Positions 9,804 through 19,196 of a stretch of 64,000 nucleotides of DNA are shown here, one piece after another. Source of the stretch: G963665495 sp963667575 (GTDB taxonomy: Bacteria; Desulfobacterota; Desulfovibrionia; Desulfovibrionales; Desulfovibrionaceae); NCBI GenBank assembly GCA_963667575.2, contig CAXXHY010000004.1, positions 1 through 64,000 on the forward strand, written 5' to 3'. Made by a program: the position numbers and the translations under genes. The notes beneath the pieces were generated by a model. That model ran no database searches and was not told the DNA's origin. It saw only the letters and a program-made list of their open reading frames with translations. Every line of letters starts with the position of its first letter. Position 1 is the first letter of the stretch.

Positions 9804-10603
9804 ATGGAAAAAAAGCGAAACATTGCCGCAGGGCTGGCAGGAACAGCCCCAGGTCCAAGGAACTGGTGGACAAGGCCCGTACGTACGGTCGCCCAGGGCG
9901 CGCGAACAGGAAAGCGAACAACTGCGTACGCAGCTTCGTACTCTCAAAGAACCAGCTGGCGAAATTCGACGGCCTGGATCCGGAGCAGGCCAGGGAAGCG
10001 CTGTCGTCCGCGCAGAACTCCGCGGACCGCGAACTGCTCGAACAGGGCAAGGTTGATCAGCTGTTGGAAACCCGTATGGCCCGTACCAAGAACGAGTACG
10101 AGGCGCGGATCAAGCAGCTGGAAAAACCGGGCTGGCCGGGGCGCAGGAGGAACTCGAACTCAAGAACGGTCGCCTGGCCGAGGTGCTCGTGGAGCGGGGG
10201 CATCAAGGATGCCGTGGGACGAGGTGGGGCGTGATCTACAAGAACGCCTGGCCCCGATGTGCTGGCCCGGGGCAAAAGCGTGTTCCGTATCGACGCCGAC
10301 GGCCCGGGCAGTGGCCCGAGATGCCGACGGTAAGAACCATCCCCGGACGCGACGGGCAACGAATCCCTGAGCTTTGCCCGACTGGGCAAAGGATCTGCTG
10401 GTAGGCGCCCCCCCATTTGTTTCGCGTCCCAGCGGCAAACGCCCAGGGATCGCGGTGCAGCCGTCCCCCGATATGCCCGGGGCGCGATTTCAAAGGCCAG
10501 AACGTGAAACTCTCCAAAGATTCAGGCCAAGGATCCGGCCCAGTATCGCAAGGCCAAGAAACGGGCGGTGATCCAGGGCGGCGAAACTGGTCATTCCCAG
10601 TAG
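9804..10603 (+). CDS. Phage scaffold-like protein (frame interrupted)
   Basis: Best read as one gene of about 265 codons with several one-base shifts. Segments in order are MEKKRNIAA, a heptad-rich coiled coil (KNQLAKFDGLDPEQAREAL; ARTKNEYEARIKQLEK; LELKNGRLAEVLVERGIKDA), then SVFRIDADGRAV and a basic lysine/arginine-rich tail ending at the TAG at 10601. A long coiled-coil middle directly before the major coat gene is what capsid scaffolding proteins look like, and the basic tail would bind coat subunits; this is inferred from position and composition more than from a firm family match. Confidence 0.6.
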
Positions 10604-10674
10604 GGCAGTAAAGATCCAGACAGGTCGTACGGCAAACAGGGCGCAGAGCGCCCAGCAAGCAAGGAGCAGAATTC

Positions 10675-11911
10675 ATGGGCGAACAGCACCAATGCCTATC
10701 AACCGACTTTTTACGCCCAGGAAGCCCTGCTGCATCTGGAAACAGGCCCTGGGCATGGCCTCGCGCGTGCATCGCGGCTATGACGAGGAACGCCGCAAGC
10801 GCCAGCTTCGGCCAGACCATCAGCATTCGCAAGCCTTCGAGCTTCGAAACCCAGGAAGGGCGGCACCGGCCAACAAACGCCCGGACTGTCCACCGAGTCC
10901 ATCGACATCACCCTGAGCAACTGGCGCGAGGTCAAGTTCGCTGTCACTGACCGGGAGCTGGCCTATGGCGGGCCAAAAGCTGGTGGACGACCATATCGCA
11001 CCGGCTGCCTATGCCCTGGCCAATTATGTGGGACCGGCAGCTGACCTCGCTCTACAGATACGTGGCCCTGGTGCTACGACTGCGCCAGCACGCCCCACGG
11101 AAAGCGATATTCTGGGTACCCGCAAGCTCCTGCGCGACAACGCGGGCGCGCTGGTGGACATGGGGCAACGTCCATTTCGCCATCGATTCCGTCATGGAAG
11201 CGGCCCCTGCTCGGGCGCGACGTGTTCCCACAGCGCTGCCCGTGACCGGGGCGCGAACAGGGCACCCGAAGCCCCTGCTGCACGGTTCGCTGGGCGAACG
11301 CTTCGGCGTGGGAGCATTTTCGTGAACCCAGAATCTGCCCCACCCACAGCTCCGGTACGCCTTGTCTCCCTCCGGGAACCGATACCGCCGGTACCCTCTC
11401 TGCGGACGCAGCCAAAGGCGCCACTTCCATCAGCCTAGCCGACTTTTCCGAATCCGAAACCCTGGCCGCAGGGGATTCCTTTTGTCATCGAGGGCAATAC
11501 GCAGCGCTATGTGGTCACTTCCAGCGTGACTCTCAGCTCCGGCGCAGCCTCGGGACGTGCCCGTAAGTCCCGCCCCCTGGTGCAGGATTACGGACGCCCG
11601 ACGCCCGTGGTCACCTTTGACAATGGTTCGTCCTCTTCCGTGCACGCGGACAGTTTTTACGCCAACCTGATGTTCCATCGAAACGCCTTTGCTCTGGCGT
11701 TCGCGCCTCTGCCCGAGATCGGCGGACGGCGCGGGCGCCAACATGAGCGTTGTGACCCATCCGCAGACCCGGCATTTCCGTGCGTTCGCGTCCTGGCCTA
11801 CGACGATTGCGGTCCCGCGGCCGTGAACGTGACCCCTGGGACGTGCTCTTTGGAGTAGCCCTGTCTGGACGGGCAAATCTGGGCCGTGGTGCTTGCGGTC
11901 GCGACAACTAG
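10675..11911 (+). CDS. P22-like major coat protein (frame interrupted)
   Basis: Reading across shifts gives a protein of about 400 residues. Its start resembles MGNSTNAYQPTFYAQ once an extra base is removed. It continues with ALGMASRVHRGYDEE, SIDITLSNWREVKFAVTDRE, a predominantly helical middle (LVDDHIAPAAYALANY), KLLRDNAGALVDMGNVHF, and FYANLMFHRNAFALAFAPLP near the end. The N-W-R-E-V-K-F-x-V-T-D-R-E segment and overall length fit the P22 gp5-type coat family that builds the capsid shell. It follows the scaffold-like gene, as in tailed phages. At least eight frame breaks occur. Confidence 0.72.
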
Positions 11912-11934
11912 CCCTGGCAAGGGGGGAACCGGAC

Positions 11935-12403
11935 ATGGCCCTTTTCCACTGACAGCGACCTGACCGCGCGGCGGCCCTCCTTGCTGGACCTGCTTCCCGA
12001 CGGTACGGGACACCATCCGTACGTTGGCCGAGGAGGGATCTGCTGCAGGGATCTGAAACCGCAAGTGGTTTTCTTGACGCGGCCCCGAGATCGCGGCATT
12101 GACCCGCGGGGCCCCCATCCGCTGGCGTATGGACGGTCTCGAACCCGCCGCAGCTCAAGACGCTTGTCCGTACTGAAAACCCTGGGTGTACGCGCACGAG
12201 CAGCTCATGAAGCATGGTGCGCCCGAGCCCGACGGGTTCGAGCGGCAGCGCGATCAGTACGAACTGGGCCTATCGCGAAGCCTTTGAGGAAACTGCTGCG
12301 CGCGGGCATCGACTACGACTGGGACGGTTCCGGCTTCACCGACCGGATCGAAAAGGCCAAAGGCATCGCCGCGCAGGCTGCGGGCGCGGATAAGGGGGGG
12401 AAC
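11935..12403 (+). CDS. Phage head-tail connector-like protein (frame interrupted)
   Basis: The ATG at 11935 follows an AAGGGGGG site. Reconstructed segments are SLLDLLPDGTDTIRTLAEE, PEIAALTRGAPIRWRMDGLE, TLGVYAHEQLMKHG and the acidic end YDWDGSGFTDRIEKAKGIAA. No firm family assignment; position directly after the coat gene and length of about 155 residues suggest a head completion or connector protein. The exact stop is uncertain because of one-base errors near the G-run at 12393. Confidence 0.45.
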
Positions 12404-12406
12404 AGC

Positions 12407-12875
12407 ATGGCCGCGAACAGCAAACCGCGAGCGGATTCTGCAGGATATCATCACTGCTGTTGAGGGGGCTGGCCCTGGGTGGGGAGGACATCGTACGCGA
12501 AACAACCGGCCGAGCCCCGGAGATCTTGCGGACTATGCGCAGAGGCCAGTTTTCCGCTGGTGGCCGTGGTTGGTCAGCTGCCCCCGTCCCGCAACAGACG
12601 CGCCGGGCCGGGGAAAAGGGCGCGAGTACGTCTCCCGAACTGGAAGTCGGACTGTTCGTCTACGCCATGGAAGCGCGTACGCCGGATACGGAGCTCTCCT
12701 CCCTTGCGGACGACCTCTGGGGCGCGTCTGCCTGGGCCGACCCCACCCGCAACGGAACAGCCACGGATACGCAGGGTGCCTGCCCCGAAAACAGAGAAAG
12801 CTACCTATTCGCCCCTATGTGGCCTTCTCCCTGGTCCTCAGCATCACCTACATTCACGACGCTACAGGGATATGA
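12407..12875 (+). CDS. Phage tail-completion-like protein (frame interrupted)
   Basis: Begins MAANSK and, across a few shifts, reads RILQDIITAVEGLALGG, FPLVAVVGQLPPS, ELEVGLFVYAMEARTPDTEL and ends YVAFSLVLSITYIHDATGI at 12875. The size (about 155 residues) and the beta-rich C-terminus are typical of minor tail or head-tail joining proteins next to the tail tube gene. The function is inferred from position only. The repeat array begins immediately after its stop codon. Confidence 0.45.
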
Positions 12876-12881
12876 GCAGAG

Positions 12882-14188
12882 AAAAGAACGGCAACGTCGC
12901 GGGGGCTCCTCGCCCCCACACCCCCCGCCAGGGCACGGCCCTGGGACGCGGGTATGAGGTGGAAAACCTATTGCGGGGGGTCTGGGGGGAAATCATTTCC
13001 CTCCAGCGGTGCAAGGGGCGGCGCCCCCACTATAACCGTCATGACTGAAAGAACGGCAAGGTCGCGGGGGGCTCCTCGCCCCCCCCACACCCCCCGCCAG
13101 GGCCACGGCCCTGGACGCGGGTATGAGGTGGAAAACCTATTGCGGGGGTCTGGGGGGGGAATCATTCCCCCCAGCGGTGCAAGGGGGCGGCGCCCCCACT
13201 ATAACCGTCCATGACTGAAAGAACGGCAACGTCGTGGGGGGCTCCTCGCCCCCCACACCCCCCCGCCAGGGCACGGCCCTGGGACGCGGGTATGAGGAAG
13301 AAAATCTATTGCGGGGGGGCTGGGGGGGAATCATTCCCACCAGCGGTGCAAGGGGGCGGCGCCCCCACTATAACCGTCATGGACTGAAAGAACGGCAACG
13401 TCGCGGGGGGCTCCTCGCCCCCACACCCCCCGCCAGGGCACGGCCCCTGGACGCGGGGTATGAGGTGGGAAAAACCTATTGCGGGGGTCTGGGGGGGAAT
13501 CATTCCCTCCAGCGGTGCAAGGGGCGGGCGCCCCACTATAACCGTCATGACTGAAAGAAACGGCAACGTCGCGGGGGGCTCCTCGCCCCCCACCACCCCC
13601 CCGCCAGGGGCACGGCCCTGGACGCGGGTATGAGGGGGGAAAACCTATTGTGGGGGGGGCTGTGGGGAATCATTCCCCCCCAGCGGGGCATGGTGCGGCG
13701 CCCCCACTATAAACCGTCATGACTGAAAGAAGGGCAACGTCGCGGGGGCTCCTCGCCCCCACACCCCCCGCCAGGGCACGGCCCTGGACGCGGGTATGAG
13801 GTGGAAAACCTATTGCGGGGGTCTGGGGGGAATCATTCCCTCCAGCGGTGCAAGGGGCGGCGCCCCACTATAACCGTCATGACTGAAAGAACGGCAAGGT
13901 CGCGGGGGCTCCTCGCCCCCACACCCCCCGCCAGGGCACGGCCCTGGACGCGGGTATGAGGTGGAAAACCTATTGCGGGGGTCTGGGGGGAATCATTCCC
14001 TCCAGCGGTGCAAGGGCGGCGCCCCACTATAACCGTCATGACTGAAAGAACGGCAAGGTCGCGGGGCTCCTCGCCCCACACCCCCCGCCAGGGCACGGCC
14101 CTGACGCGGGTATGAGGTGGAAAACCTATTGCGGGGGTCTGGGGGGAATCATTCCCTCCAGCGGTGCAAGGGGCGGCGCCCCACTATA
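12882..14188. repeat. Eight-copy tandem array of a GC-rich repeat of about 163 bp
   Basis: Units start with ACTGAAAGAACGGCAAcGTC at about 12882, 13046, 13214, 13383, 13550, 13721, 13881 and 14040. Each contains GCTCCTCGCCCCC, CCAGGGCACGGCCCTGG (a palindrome), GGTATGAGGTGGAAAACC, TATTGCGGGGGTCTGG, AATCATTCCCTCCAGCGG and GGGGCGGCGCC, and ends ACTATAACCGTC. Unit length varies from about 159 to 171 bp, mostly through G- and C-run length. Frames across it are arginine/glycine/proline-rich shadows that differ between units. It separates the tail-completion and tail-tube genes. Confidence 0.93.
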
Positions 14189-14228
14189 ATCACCCCTCCT
14201 AACAAATCTTTCCTACAAGGAGCATGCA

Positions 14229-14996
14229 ATGCCGACAGGATTACTCACAGACAAGGGCATGATCGGCTCGGGCGATTTGATGGTCCGGGATCTGAGCGAC
14301 AGCGCGGCCCAGTGGCGGCCCATAGGCAACGCGCGCGTGTTCACGTTGCAGCCGCTGGTGGAAAAGTACGAACGCAAATCCTACCAGCGCGCCACAGCCG
14401 GGCAGACTCTGGAGACCATCAACCGGACCAATGGTGTGGACGTACGCATCACGGTGGACACCTTTGGCCGCAAGAATCTGGCCATTGCTTTGGGCGGCAG
14501 CGATGCGGAACTGACCCAGAGCGCGGAAACGGACGGTACGGTCACTCTGGCTTTGCCCCATGACCAGTGGGTCAGCGTGGGCAAATACAAGCTTTCCGAA
14601 GTGGGCGTGGGCTACGACGAGACCGCGTATGTTGAAGATACGGATTTCCTGGTCAAGGCCGAGGCGGGCATGGTCATGGCACTGTCCACAGGATCCATAA
14701 CGGACGGCGCCAGCTGTACGGTGAGCTACGACTGCGCGGCCATTGGCTCCGCGGACGGCGGATACGTCATCCAGGGCGGCGCCACCGCGGACGTGCTGCT
14801 GTCGCTGCGCCTGGACGGTTACAACGAAAGCACGGGCAACAGCGAACTCACCGAGGTCTGGCGAGTCCGGGTCACGCCCGAGGCGGCCATCAGTTTCATC
14901 ACCAGCGAATTCAATACGCTGGACCTGGTGGGCAAGGCGGAAACCCCCGAGGGCTACGAATCGCCGTTCCGCACCACGGTCATTCCCGCGGATTAG
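14229..14996 (+). CDS. Phage major tail tube-like protein
   Basis: An intact 255-residue gene with AAGGAG upstream (start MPTGLLTDKGMIGSGDLMV). It is beta-rich with repeated segments such as DVRITVDTFGRKNLAIALGG and a C-terminal part ending YESPFRTTVIPAD. Size, composition and position directly before a tail assembly chaperone with a -1 frameshift fit the tail tube protein of long-tailed phages. A 518-codon frame on the opposite strand covers it and is a shadow. Confidence 0.7.
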   Translation: MPTGLLTDKGMIGSGDLMVRDLSDSAAQWRPIGNARVFTLQPLVEKYERKSYQRATAGQTLETINRTNGVDVRITVDTFGRKNLAIALGGSDAELTQSAETDGTVTLALPHDQWVSVGKYKLSEVGVGYDETAYVEDTDFLVKAEAGMVMALSTGSITDGASCTVSYDCAAIGSADGGYVIQGGATADVLLSLRLDGYNESTGNSELTEVWRVRVTPEAAISFITSEFNTLDLVGKAETPEGYESPFRTTVIPAD

Positions 14997-15125
14997 CCAC
15001 TTTGCAGGGGAAAGGGGCATCGAAAACGGCGGGAGGTTCCTGGGGGGAAAGGGCTTCCCGCCCAACAACACCATTTTTACAGCATAGTACAACCGCGAGC
15101 ACGGCTCGGAAGGAGCGGATGCGGC

Positions 15126-15527
15126 ATGATTCCAAGAAAAGAGACACGGATCAGCCTGGGTGAAGGAGAGCATACGCATGAGGTGGTGGTCCGGGAGATT
15201 ACGCCGGGCATGAGCCTGCTGCTGGCCAGGGCCGTGATGGGCGACCTGGAGGAAACGCCCGAAAAGGGCGACGTGAAGGAAACCGGCACTGCGCGGCGCG
15301 TGCTGGGTTACCTGCTGGGGGATGTGGAAAGCCGCTTGCGGCTGCTCGAAGCCTGCACTTCCTTGCAGGAACACGTACGGGAGCTGGGCGGCGGTGATTA
15401 TCTGCGGCTCTGGCAGGCTTTTGAGGAGGTCAACAAGGATTTTTTCGAGCTTCTCGCCAGCCGGCTGGCCCGGAGCGCCGCAAGTCCGGAGATGTCCGGC
15501 GCGGCGCGGACTTCCAATGCCGCCTGA
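15126..15527 (+). CDS. Phage tail assembly chaperone, short (G-like) product
   Basis: 133 residues, mostly helical (EITPGMSLLLARAVMGDLEE; LGYLLGDVESRLRLLEACT), with AGGAG upstream. Lies just after the tail tube gene where the lambda G-type chaperone normally sits. It ends at 15527 by normal termination; the alternative long product comes from a -1 shift at 15440-15446, described separately. Confidence 0.7.
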   Translation: MIPRKETRISLGEGEHTHEVVVREITPGMSLLLARAVMGDLEETPEKGDVKETGTARRVLGYLLGDVESRLRLLEACTSLQEHVRELGGGDYLRLWQAFEEVNKDFFELLASRLARSAASPEMSGAARTSNAA

Positions 15528-15724
15528 GCGAGGCTGTTCAGTATTTGTGCGCCAGCGGCCACGCGCGGGTCTATGAATACGGCTGGAGCTGGTTCGTCCG
15601 TTGCCTGGAGGCGGCCGCGGCCCAGGAAAAGCGGGTCTATAGGCAACGGATTTCGGAAGTGGCGGCCGGTACGCGTCTTTCCGGAGAAAAGCTGGATGCC
15701 TTGTTTTCGGAGGGGAACACATGA
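15126..15724 (+). CDS. Tail assembly chaperone, long (G-T-like) -1 frameshift product
   Basis: The -1 frame is open from 15425 to the TGA at 15722-15724 and has no ATG or GTG start of its own, yet it encodes protein-like sequence (CRLSEAVQYLCASGHARVY; GWSWFVRCLEAAAAQEKRVY; SGEKLDALFSEGN). A shift at the T TTT TTC site would join it to the G-like part and yield about 199 residues. In long-tailed phages the G and G-T products are made in a fixed ratio and guide tape-measure and tube assembly. The TGA overlaps the next gene's ATG. Confidence 0.65.
15440..15446 (+). promoter_or_regulatory. Putative -1 ribosomal slippery site T TTT TTC
   Basis: In the zero frame the bases read GAT TTT TTC GAG. 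The heptamer T-TTT-TTC fits X-XXY-YYZ, so both tRNA-Phe molecules can re-pair with TTT after slipping back one base. It lies in the overlap between the two chaperone frames. Confidence 0.7.
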
Positions 15725-16110
15725 GCATTATCCTGGATACGCTGGAACTCCCGGACGCGCTGGTCTGGCAGGACGAGTTCGACTGGGTGCAGGCCACGGG
15801 CGCCCTGAGTTACACGCTGCAGGGGCGGGCCGTGTTCGAGCTGGCGCAGCGTCCGGCAGAATCCGGACGCTGCGTGACCCTGGGGCACGAGCACGCCTGG
15901 CTGGACAGGGGCGATCTGCTTCAGCTGCAGCAATGGGCGGCCCAGGCCGACCGGCAGATGATTCTGAGTCTGCACGACGGCCGGACCTTCACGGTGGTCT
16001 TCCGGCTCTGGGACCAGCCCGTACTGGAAGCCGAACCCGTGGCCGAAGTGTCGGACCCTGCGGACGATACGCGCTACCGCCTGCTTGCGCTCAGGCTGGC
16101 CGTGGTCTGA
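15721..16110 (+). CDS. Phage protein of unknown function (tail module)
   Basis: 129 residues (MSIILDTLELPDALVWQDEF), whose start overlaps the chaperone stop in ATGA, which implies coupled translation. Beta-rich with a repeated W/Q pattern (QLQQWAAQADRQMILSLHDG). I do not recognise the family. In most long-tailed phages a tape-measure gene of 2 kb or more would start here; it is absent. Confidence 0.6.
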   Translation: MSIILDTLELPDALVWQDEFDWVQATGALSYTLQGRAVFELAQRPAESGRCVTLGHEHAWLDRGDLLQLQQWAAQADRQMILSLHDGRTFTVVFRLWDQPVLEAEPVAEVSDPADDTRYRLLALRLAVV

Positions 16111-16142
16111 TTCCGAGCTGATTCACCCACAGGAGAGAGAGC

Positions 16143-17021
16143 ATGAGTACTGTCTATTCGTTGCTGCTGGATTTTTCCGAGACGGACGAGGACAGCAGTT
16201 CGGGCCTGTTGCTGCAGGTGCCCGAACAGGAAGTCGCGGTGGGGGACGCGGTGGAGATTCTGCTCTGGGGGGTGGAGCAGCTTCTGGATGCGTCCTGGGT
16301 GCTGTACCAGGGAGGCGCGAGCCTGGGAGTGGGCAAGATAGTCTACGACTGGAGCTACGTTTCGGATGGCGCGGGCGGGCTCGAGCCCGAGAGCGACGAG
16401 GCCGGAGTCTTCGAACAGACCGTGACCTTCGATGATTCTTACGAAGAGCAGCTGGATCTTCCTTTTATGGAGCTCGTGTCTGTAAAGGCCTTGAGCTCCT
16501 TGTGCTACCTGGACGACGACGGCAAACCCCGGATCCATACGCCCCGCGGTACTACCTGCTTGGGAAGCGGAAACAACACCTGGAGCCGCAAGGGCTACAG
16601 CTATCTCAAGCTGACCGGGGAGCTGCCTTTGTACGGCGCGGTGCGGGTACAGGCGCGCAACATCCGTACCTGTCGTCGCTGGACCTGGACCGTGCCCGAG
16701 GATGCGGCCGAACTGGCCTGGTTCTTTCTCTACCGCGAGGGCGAGCTCTACAAAAGCTTCCGTATCGAGTTGCCCGAGCTGGAGTCCGAGGCCAGCGAAG
16801 AGCGCAACATCACGCTCACCATCATCGACCATGACACCGAGACCGCCATTGCCGGGGCTGTGGTGGTCATAGACGGTACGCAGGCCGGCACTACGGACGC
16901 CAACGGGCAACTGCGCGTGGACGGCATCACCACCGGCGACCATCTTATCTCCGTCAGCGCCGAAGGCTACCTTTCCACTGACGCCGACGAGCTCAGCAAC
17001 GAAAGCATCAGCGTGGTGTAG
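16143..17021 (+). CDS. Phage tail protein with C-terminal carboxypeptidase-regulatory-like domain
   Basis: 292 residues, preceded by AGGAGAGAGAG. The N-terminal 180 residues are acidic and of unknown fold (LLLDFSETDEDSSSGLLLQV; LSSLCYLDDDGKPRIHTP). From about residue 220 (NITLTIIDHDTETAIAGAVV; TDANGQLRVDGITTGDHLIS) it has the signature of a carboxypeptidase-regulatory or PEGA-like beta-sandwich often found on tail tips and surface proteins. Likely a structural tail or fibre protein. Confidence 0.6.
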   Translation: MSTVYSLLLDFSETDEDSSSGLLLQVPEQEVAVGDAVEILLWGVEQLLDASWVLYQGGASLGVGKIVYDWSYVSDGAGGLEPESDEAGVFEQTVTFDDSYEEQLDLPFMELVSVKALSSLCYLDDDGKPRIHTPRGTTCLGSGNNTWSRKGYSYLKLTGELPLYGAVRVQARNIRTCRRWTWTVPEDAAELAWFFLYREGELYKSFRIELPELESEASEERNITLTIIDHDTETAIAGAVVVIDGTQAGTTDANGQLRVDGITTGDHLISVSAEGYLSTDADELSNESISVV

Positions 17022-17033
17022 GAGTAATTTTTG

Positions 17034-17105
17034 GGGGGGAGTGTCGGGGCGCCGCCCCGAGCCCCGTTGGGGGAGATGATCTCCCCCAAACCCCCGCGAT
17101 AGAGA
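17034..17105 (-). repeat. Inverted, partial copy of the 163-bp repeat family
   Basis: On the minus strand it reads CTATCGCGGGGGTTTGGGGG, AGATCAT, then CGGGGCGGCGCCCCG. This matches the second half of the array unit (CTATTGCGGGGGTCTGG, AATCATT, GGGGCGGCGCCCC) in order and spacing. It lies between two tail genes. Confidence 0.6.
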
Positions 17106-17156
17106 TCTGGTCATGTGGAAATTTCATAGGACAGTGGCATTTAGGGAGACAGAAAC

Positions 17157-18101
17157 ATGAGTCTGGAGAGTTATTCCGTGAGCGCGCGTCCGGGGTTGGA
17201 AGTGGAGCTGCAGGGGGCCACGGCAGCGGGTGAGGCCAAAGACAGCGGCGTATCGTACGCGGATCCTGCGGATGACGGGGTGTACGGGCCCTATGAAACC
17301 GGCTGCGAGGACGGACGCAAGTGCTATGAAATTTCCCTGCAGCGGGAGCAGACCGGACTGCAGGTGACACTGCGGCTGCAGGGGCAGGTGCCCATGGTCC
17401 GGACTGGTGGGCTGGTGGCGGGTTGAAGCGCTGGATTGCGCGGACGGTGACGAGGTCGAGACCTGGGCGGCCAGCCTGGGGGATTATCCCTTGACCTCAT
17501 TGACGTCCGTGCCGCCCAAATTCCGTACGGACAGAGTCAATGGCCTGCCCTCGCTGCGCAGCGTTTGCGGACGACTTCGAGGGAGTGGGCATGGCAATGC
17601 AGGACCGGGTATGTGTTCGCGGGCTCGGGCGAAGGGCGCCAGCTCGTCCTGGTCTGCAAAATATCCGCGTATGCTTACGGTCATATCGAGATGATGGGGC
17701 AGGTCTACCACAGCGGGTTGGAGTTCGACGGATGGACTTCAGGCAGTTTTTCCGGCGTGAACGTGGCCGGTGATCTGTCCACCGGGTATTACAACGACGC
17801 GGTTGCGGAACGGCCGTCGGAATGGTGCATTGTCTCGGTACGGTACGCGCTTTCCCGCAGCAAGTTTTCCCTGCGGGCCAATGGCGAGGAATTGAACGAA
17901 CAGCTCGAACTCGCCGGGACTGCCTCCCTGACGCGATCCAACGAAGACATGTTTTATGTGCACTGCGGCATAGAGTACGGGGAGCATCTGGAAATCGCCG
18001 AGATGCTGGCCTGGGACAGGGGGCTCGACGACGATGAAATCGAGCGGGTGGAGGCTTATTTGTCCGAGAAATACGCCATTGATCTGGCGGAAACATCCTG
18101 A
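17157..18101 (+). CDS. Phage fibre-like protein with LamG-type fold (frame interrupted)
   Basis: One gene read across one-base shifts near 17400 and 17560-17610. It begins MSLESYSVSARPGLEVELQG, and the C-terminal 170 residues are in a clean frame (VLVCKISAYAYGHIEMMGQV; SVRYALSRSKFSLRANGEEL; WDRGLDDDEIERVEAYLSEK). The end (a W-D-R-x-L-x-x-x-E-I-x-x-x-E-x-Y-L-x-x-K-Y pattern) is typical of concanavalin-like/LamG domains on phage fibres and surface adhesins that bind glycans. Start preceded by AGGGAGA. Confidence 0.55.
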
Positions 18102-18121
18102 GTATCCGAGAGGAGGGGAAC

Positions 18122-19099
18122 ATGAGCATTCAGACCGGGGAGCTGCTTTTCTATCGCTCCGCCACGGTGTCCGACGCCGGGGCCAACGGCGGACGGCTGG
18201 GAAGCGCGGAAGTGGCCCGATTCGATGAAGAACAACATATTTCCGGACCCCCACACAGAGCGAACGCGAAAAACGGGGTGACCCGGTATCGCAAGGTGTT
18301 CGTAAAGGTGGCCAACGCGGACGACCTGGTTCTGGGAAACGCCATGATCCATCTGACGCAGCAGAGCAGCGGCGAAGACCTGGTAACCCTGATAGAGGGC
18401 ACGCAGCGGGACACCCAGGCCGGGTTGTCCGATCCCCGTGAGTACGGCTGCGGCAGTCTGAAAACAGATGTTGCGGCCGGGGACACGTTTTTTGTGGTTG
18501 TGCTGGAAAGCGCGGCAGACCTGATCCGGAGCGGGGATACGGTCTGGATCGGCGATGACGTCAACGAGGAATATTTCGCGGATGTTACCGTGGAGCGGAC
18601 GGATACGGACGTTACCGTGACCCTGGCCGCGGACGATCAGTTGGCCAACGCCTATGCGGCGGATGACGCCGGCGCGGCAGCCGTGTTTGTTTTCGGAGAT
18701 CTGGAACCAGCCAGCAGCGACTGGAGCGTGACCAGCGACGCGGGCACGTTCGATACGGACAGCAGCCCGCTGGAGGTGAACAATCTGGGCACCGTGGAGG
18801 ACGACTGGACCATCACGTTCGAAAGTTCCGATGCCTTCAGCGTTTCCGGGGTCTATACCGGGGACCTGGCGTCCGGCAGCATCGAAGCGGATTACGAGCC
18901 CGGCAATACGGATGCGGGCACGCCGTATTTTTCCTTGCCCATGGCCGGATGGGGAGGCACCTGGGCCTCGGGGGATGTGCTCAGCTTCAGTACGCATCCA
19001 GCCTCGTTGCCTTTCTGGCTCAAGCAGGTGGTGCCGGCCGGTGCTGCTGCAAGCGGGGCAGTGACGTTTGCCTTGCGTATTGCCGGTGAAAGCGCCTGA
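18122..19099 (+). CDS. Phage tail/baseplate-type protein of unknown function
   Basis: 325 residues, preceded by GAGAGGAGGGG. Beta-rich and acidic (MSIQTGELLFYRSATVSDAG; GVTRYRKVFVKVANADDLVL; WTITFESSDAFSVSGVYTGD), with no recognised catalytic motif. Last gene of the phage-like module; a GC-rich stem-loop follows. Host genes resume immediately after it. Confidence 0.55.
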   Translation: MSIQTGELLFYRSATVSDAGANGGRLGSAEVARFDEEQHISGPPHRANAKNGVTRYRKVFVKVANADDLVLGNAMIHLTQQSSGEDLVTLIEGTQRDTQAGLSDPREYGCGSLKTDVAAGDTFFVVVLESAADLIRSGDTVWIGDDVNEEYFADVTVERTDTDVTVTLAADDQLANAYAADDAGAAAVFVFGDLEPASSDWSVTSDAGTFDTDSSPLEVNNLGTVEDDWTITFESSDAFSVSGVYTGDLASGSIEADYEPGNTDAGTPYFSLPMAGWGGTWASGDVLSFSTHPASLPFWLKQVVPAGAAASGAVTFALRIAGESA

Positions 19100-19113
19100 G
19101 TTTCATAAGAAAG

Positions 19114-19134
19114 CGGGGCCCGCAAGGGGCCCCG
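19114..19134. terminator. GC-rich stem-loop at the end of the phage module
   Basis: CGGGGCCC (19114-19121) pairs with GGGCCCCG (19127-19134) around a 5-base loop. There is no T tract, so it may act as a barrier between convergent transcripts. Confidence 0.55.
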
Positions 19135-19196
19135 GTACGTATGTCGGAGAATCCATGACAAAGGGTGCTTGCCATGGACATGTCGAGGGCTGGGGA

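Noticed and set aside
12954..13600. Arg/Gly/Pro-rich ORFs inside the repeat array
   Set aside because: Frames change from unit to unit with each indel and have no starts with ribosome-binding sites.
12882..14188. CRISPR array
   Set aside because: Units are about 163 bp with no alternation of short repeats and unique spacers, and no cas gene is near.
14241..15797. 518-codon open frame on the minus strand
   Set aside because: It is antisense to the tail tube and chaperone genes and arises from GC-rich third positions; the plus strand has proper starts and ribosome-binding sites.
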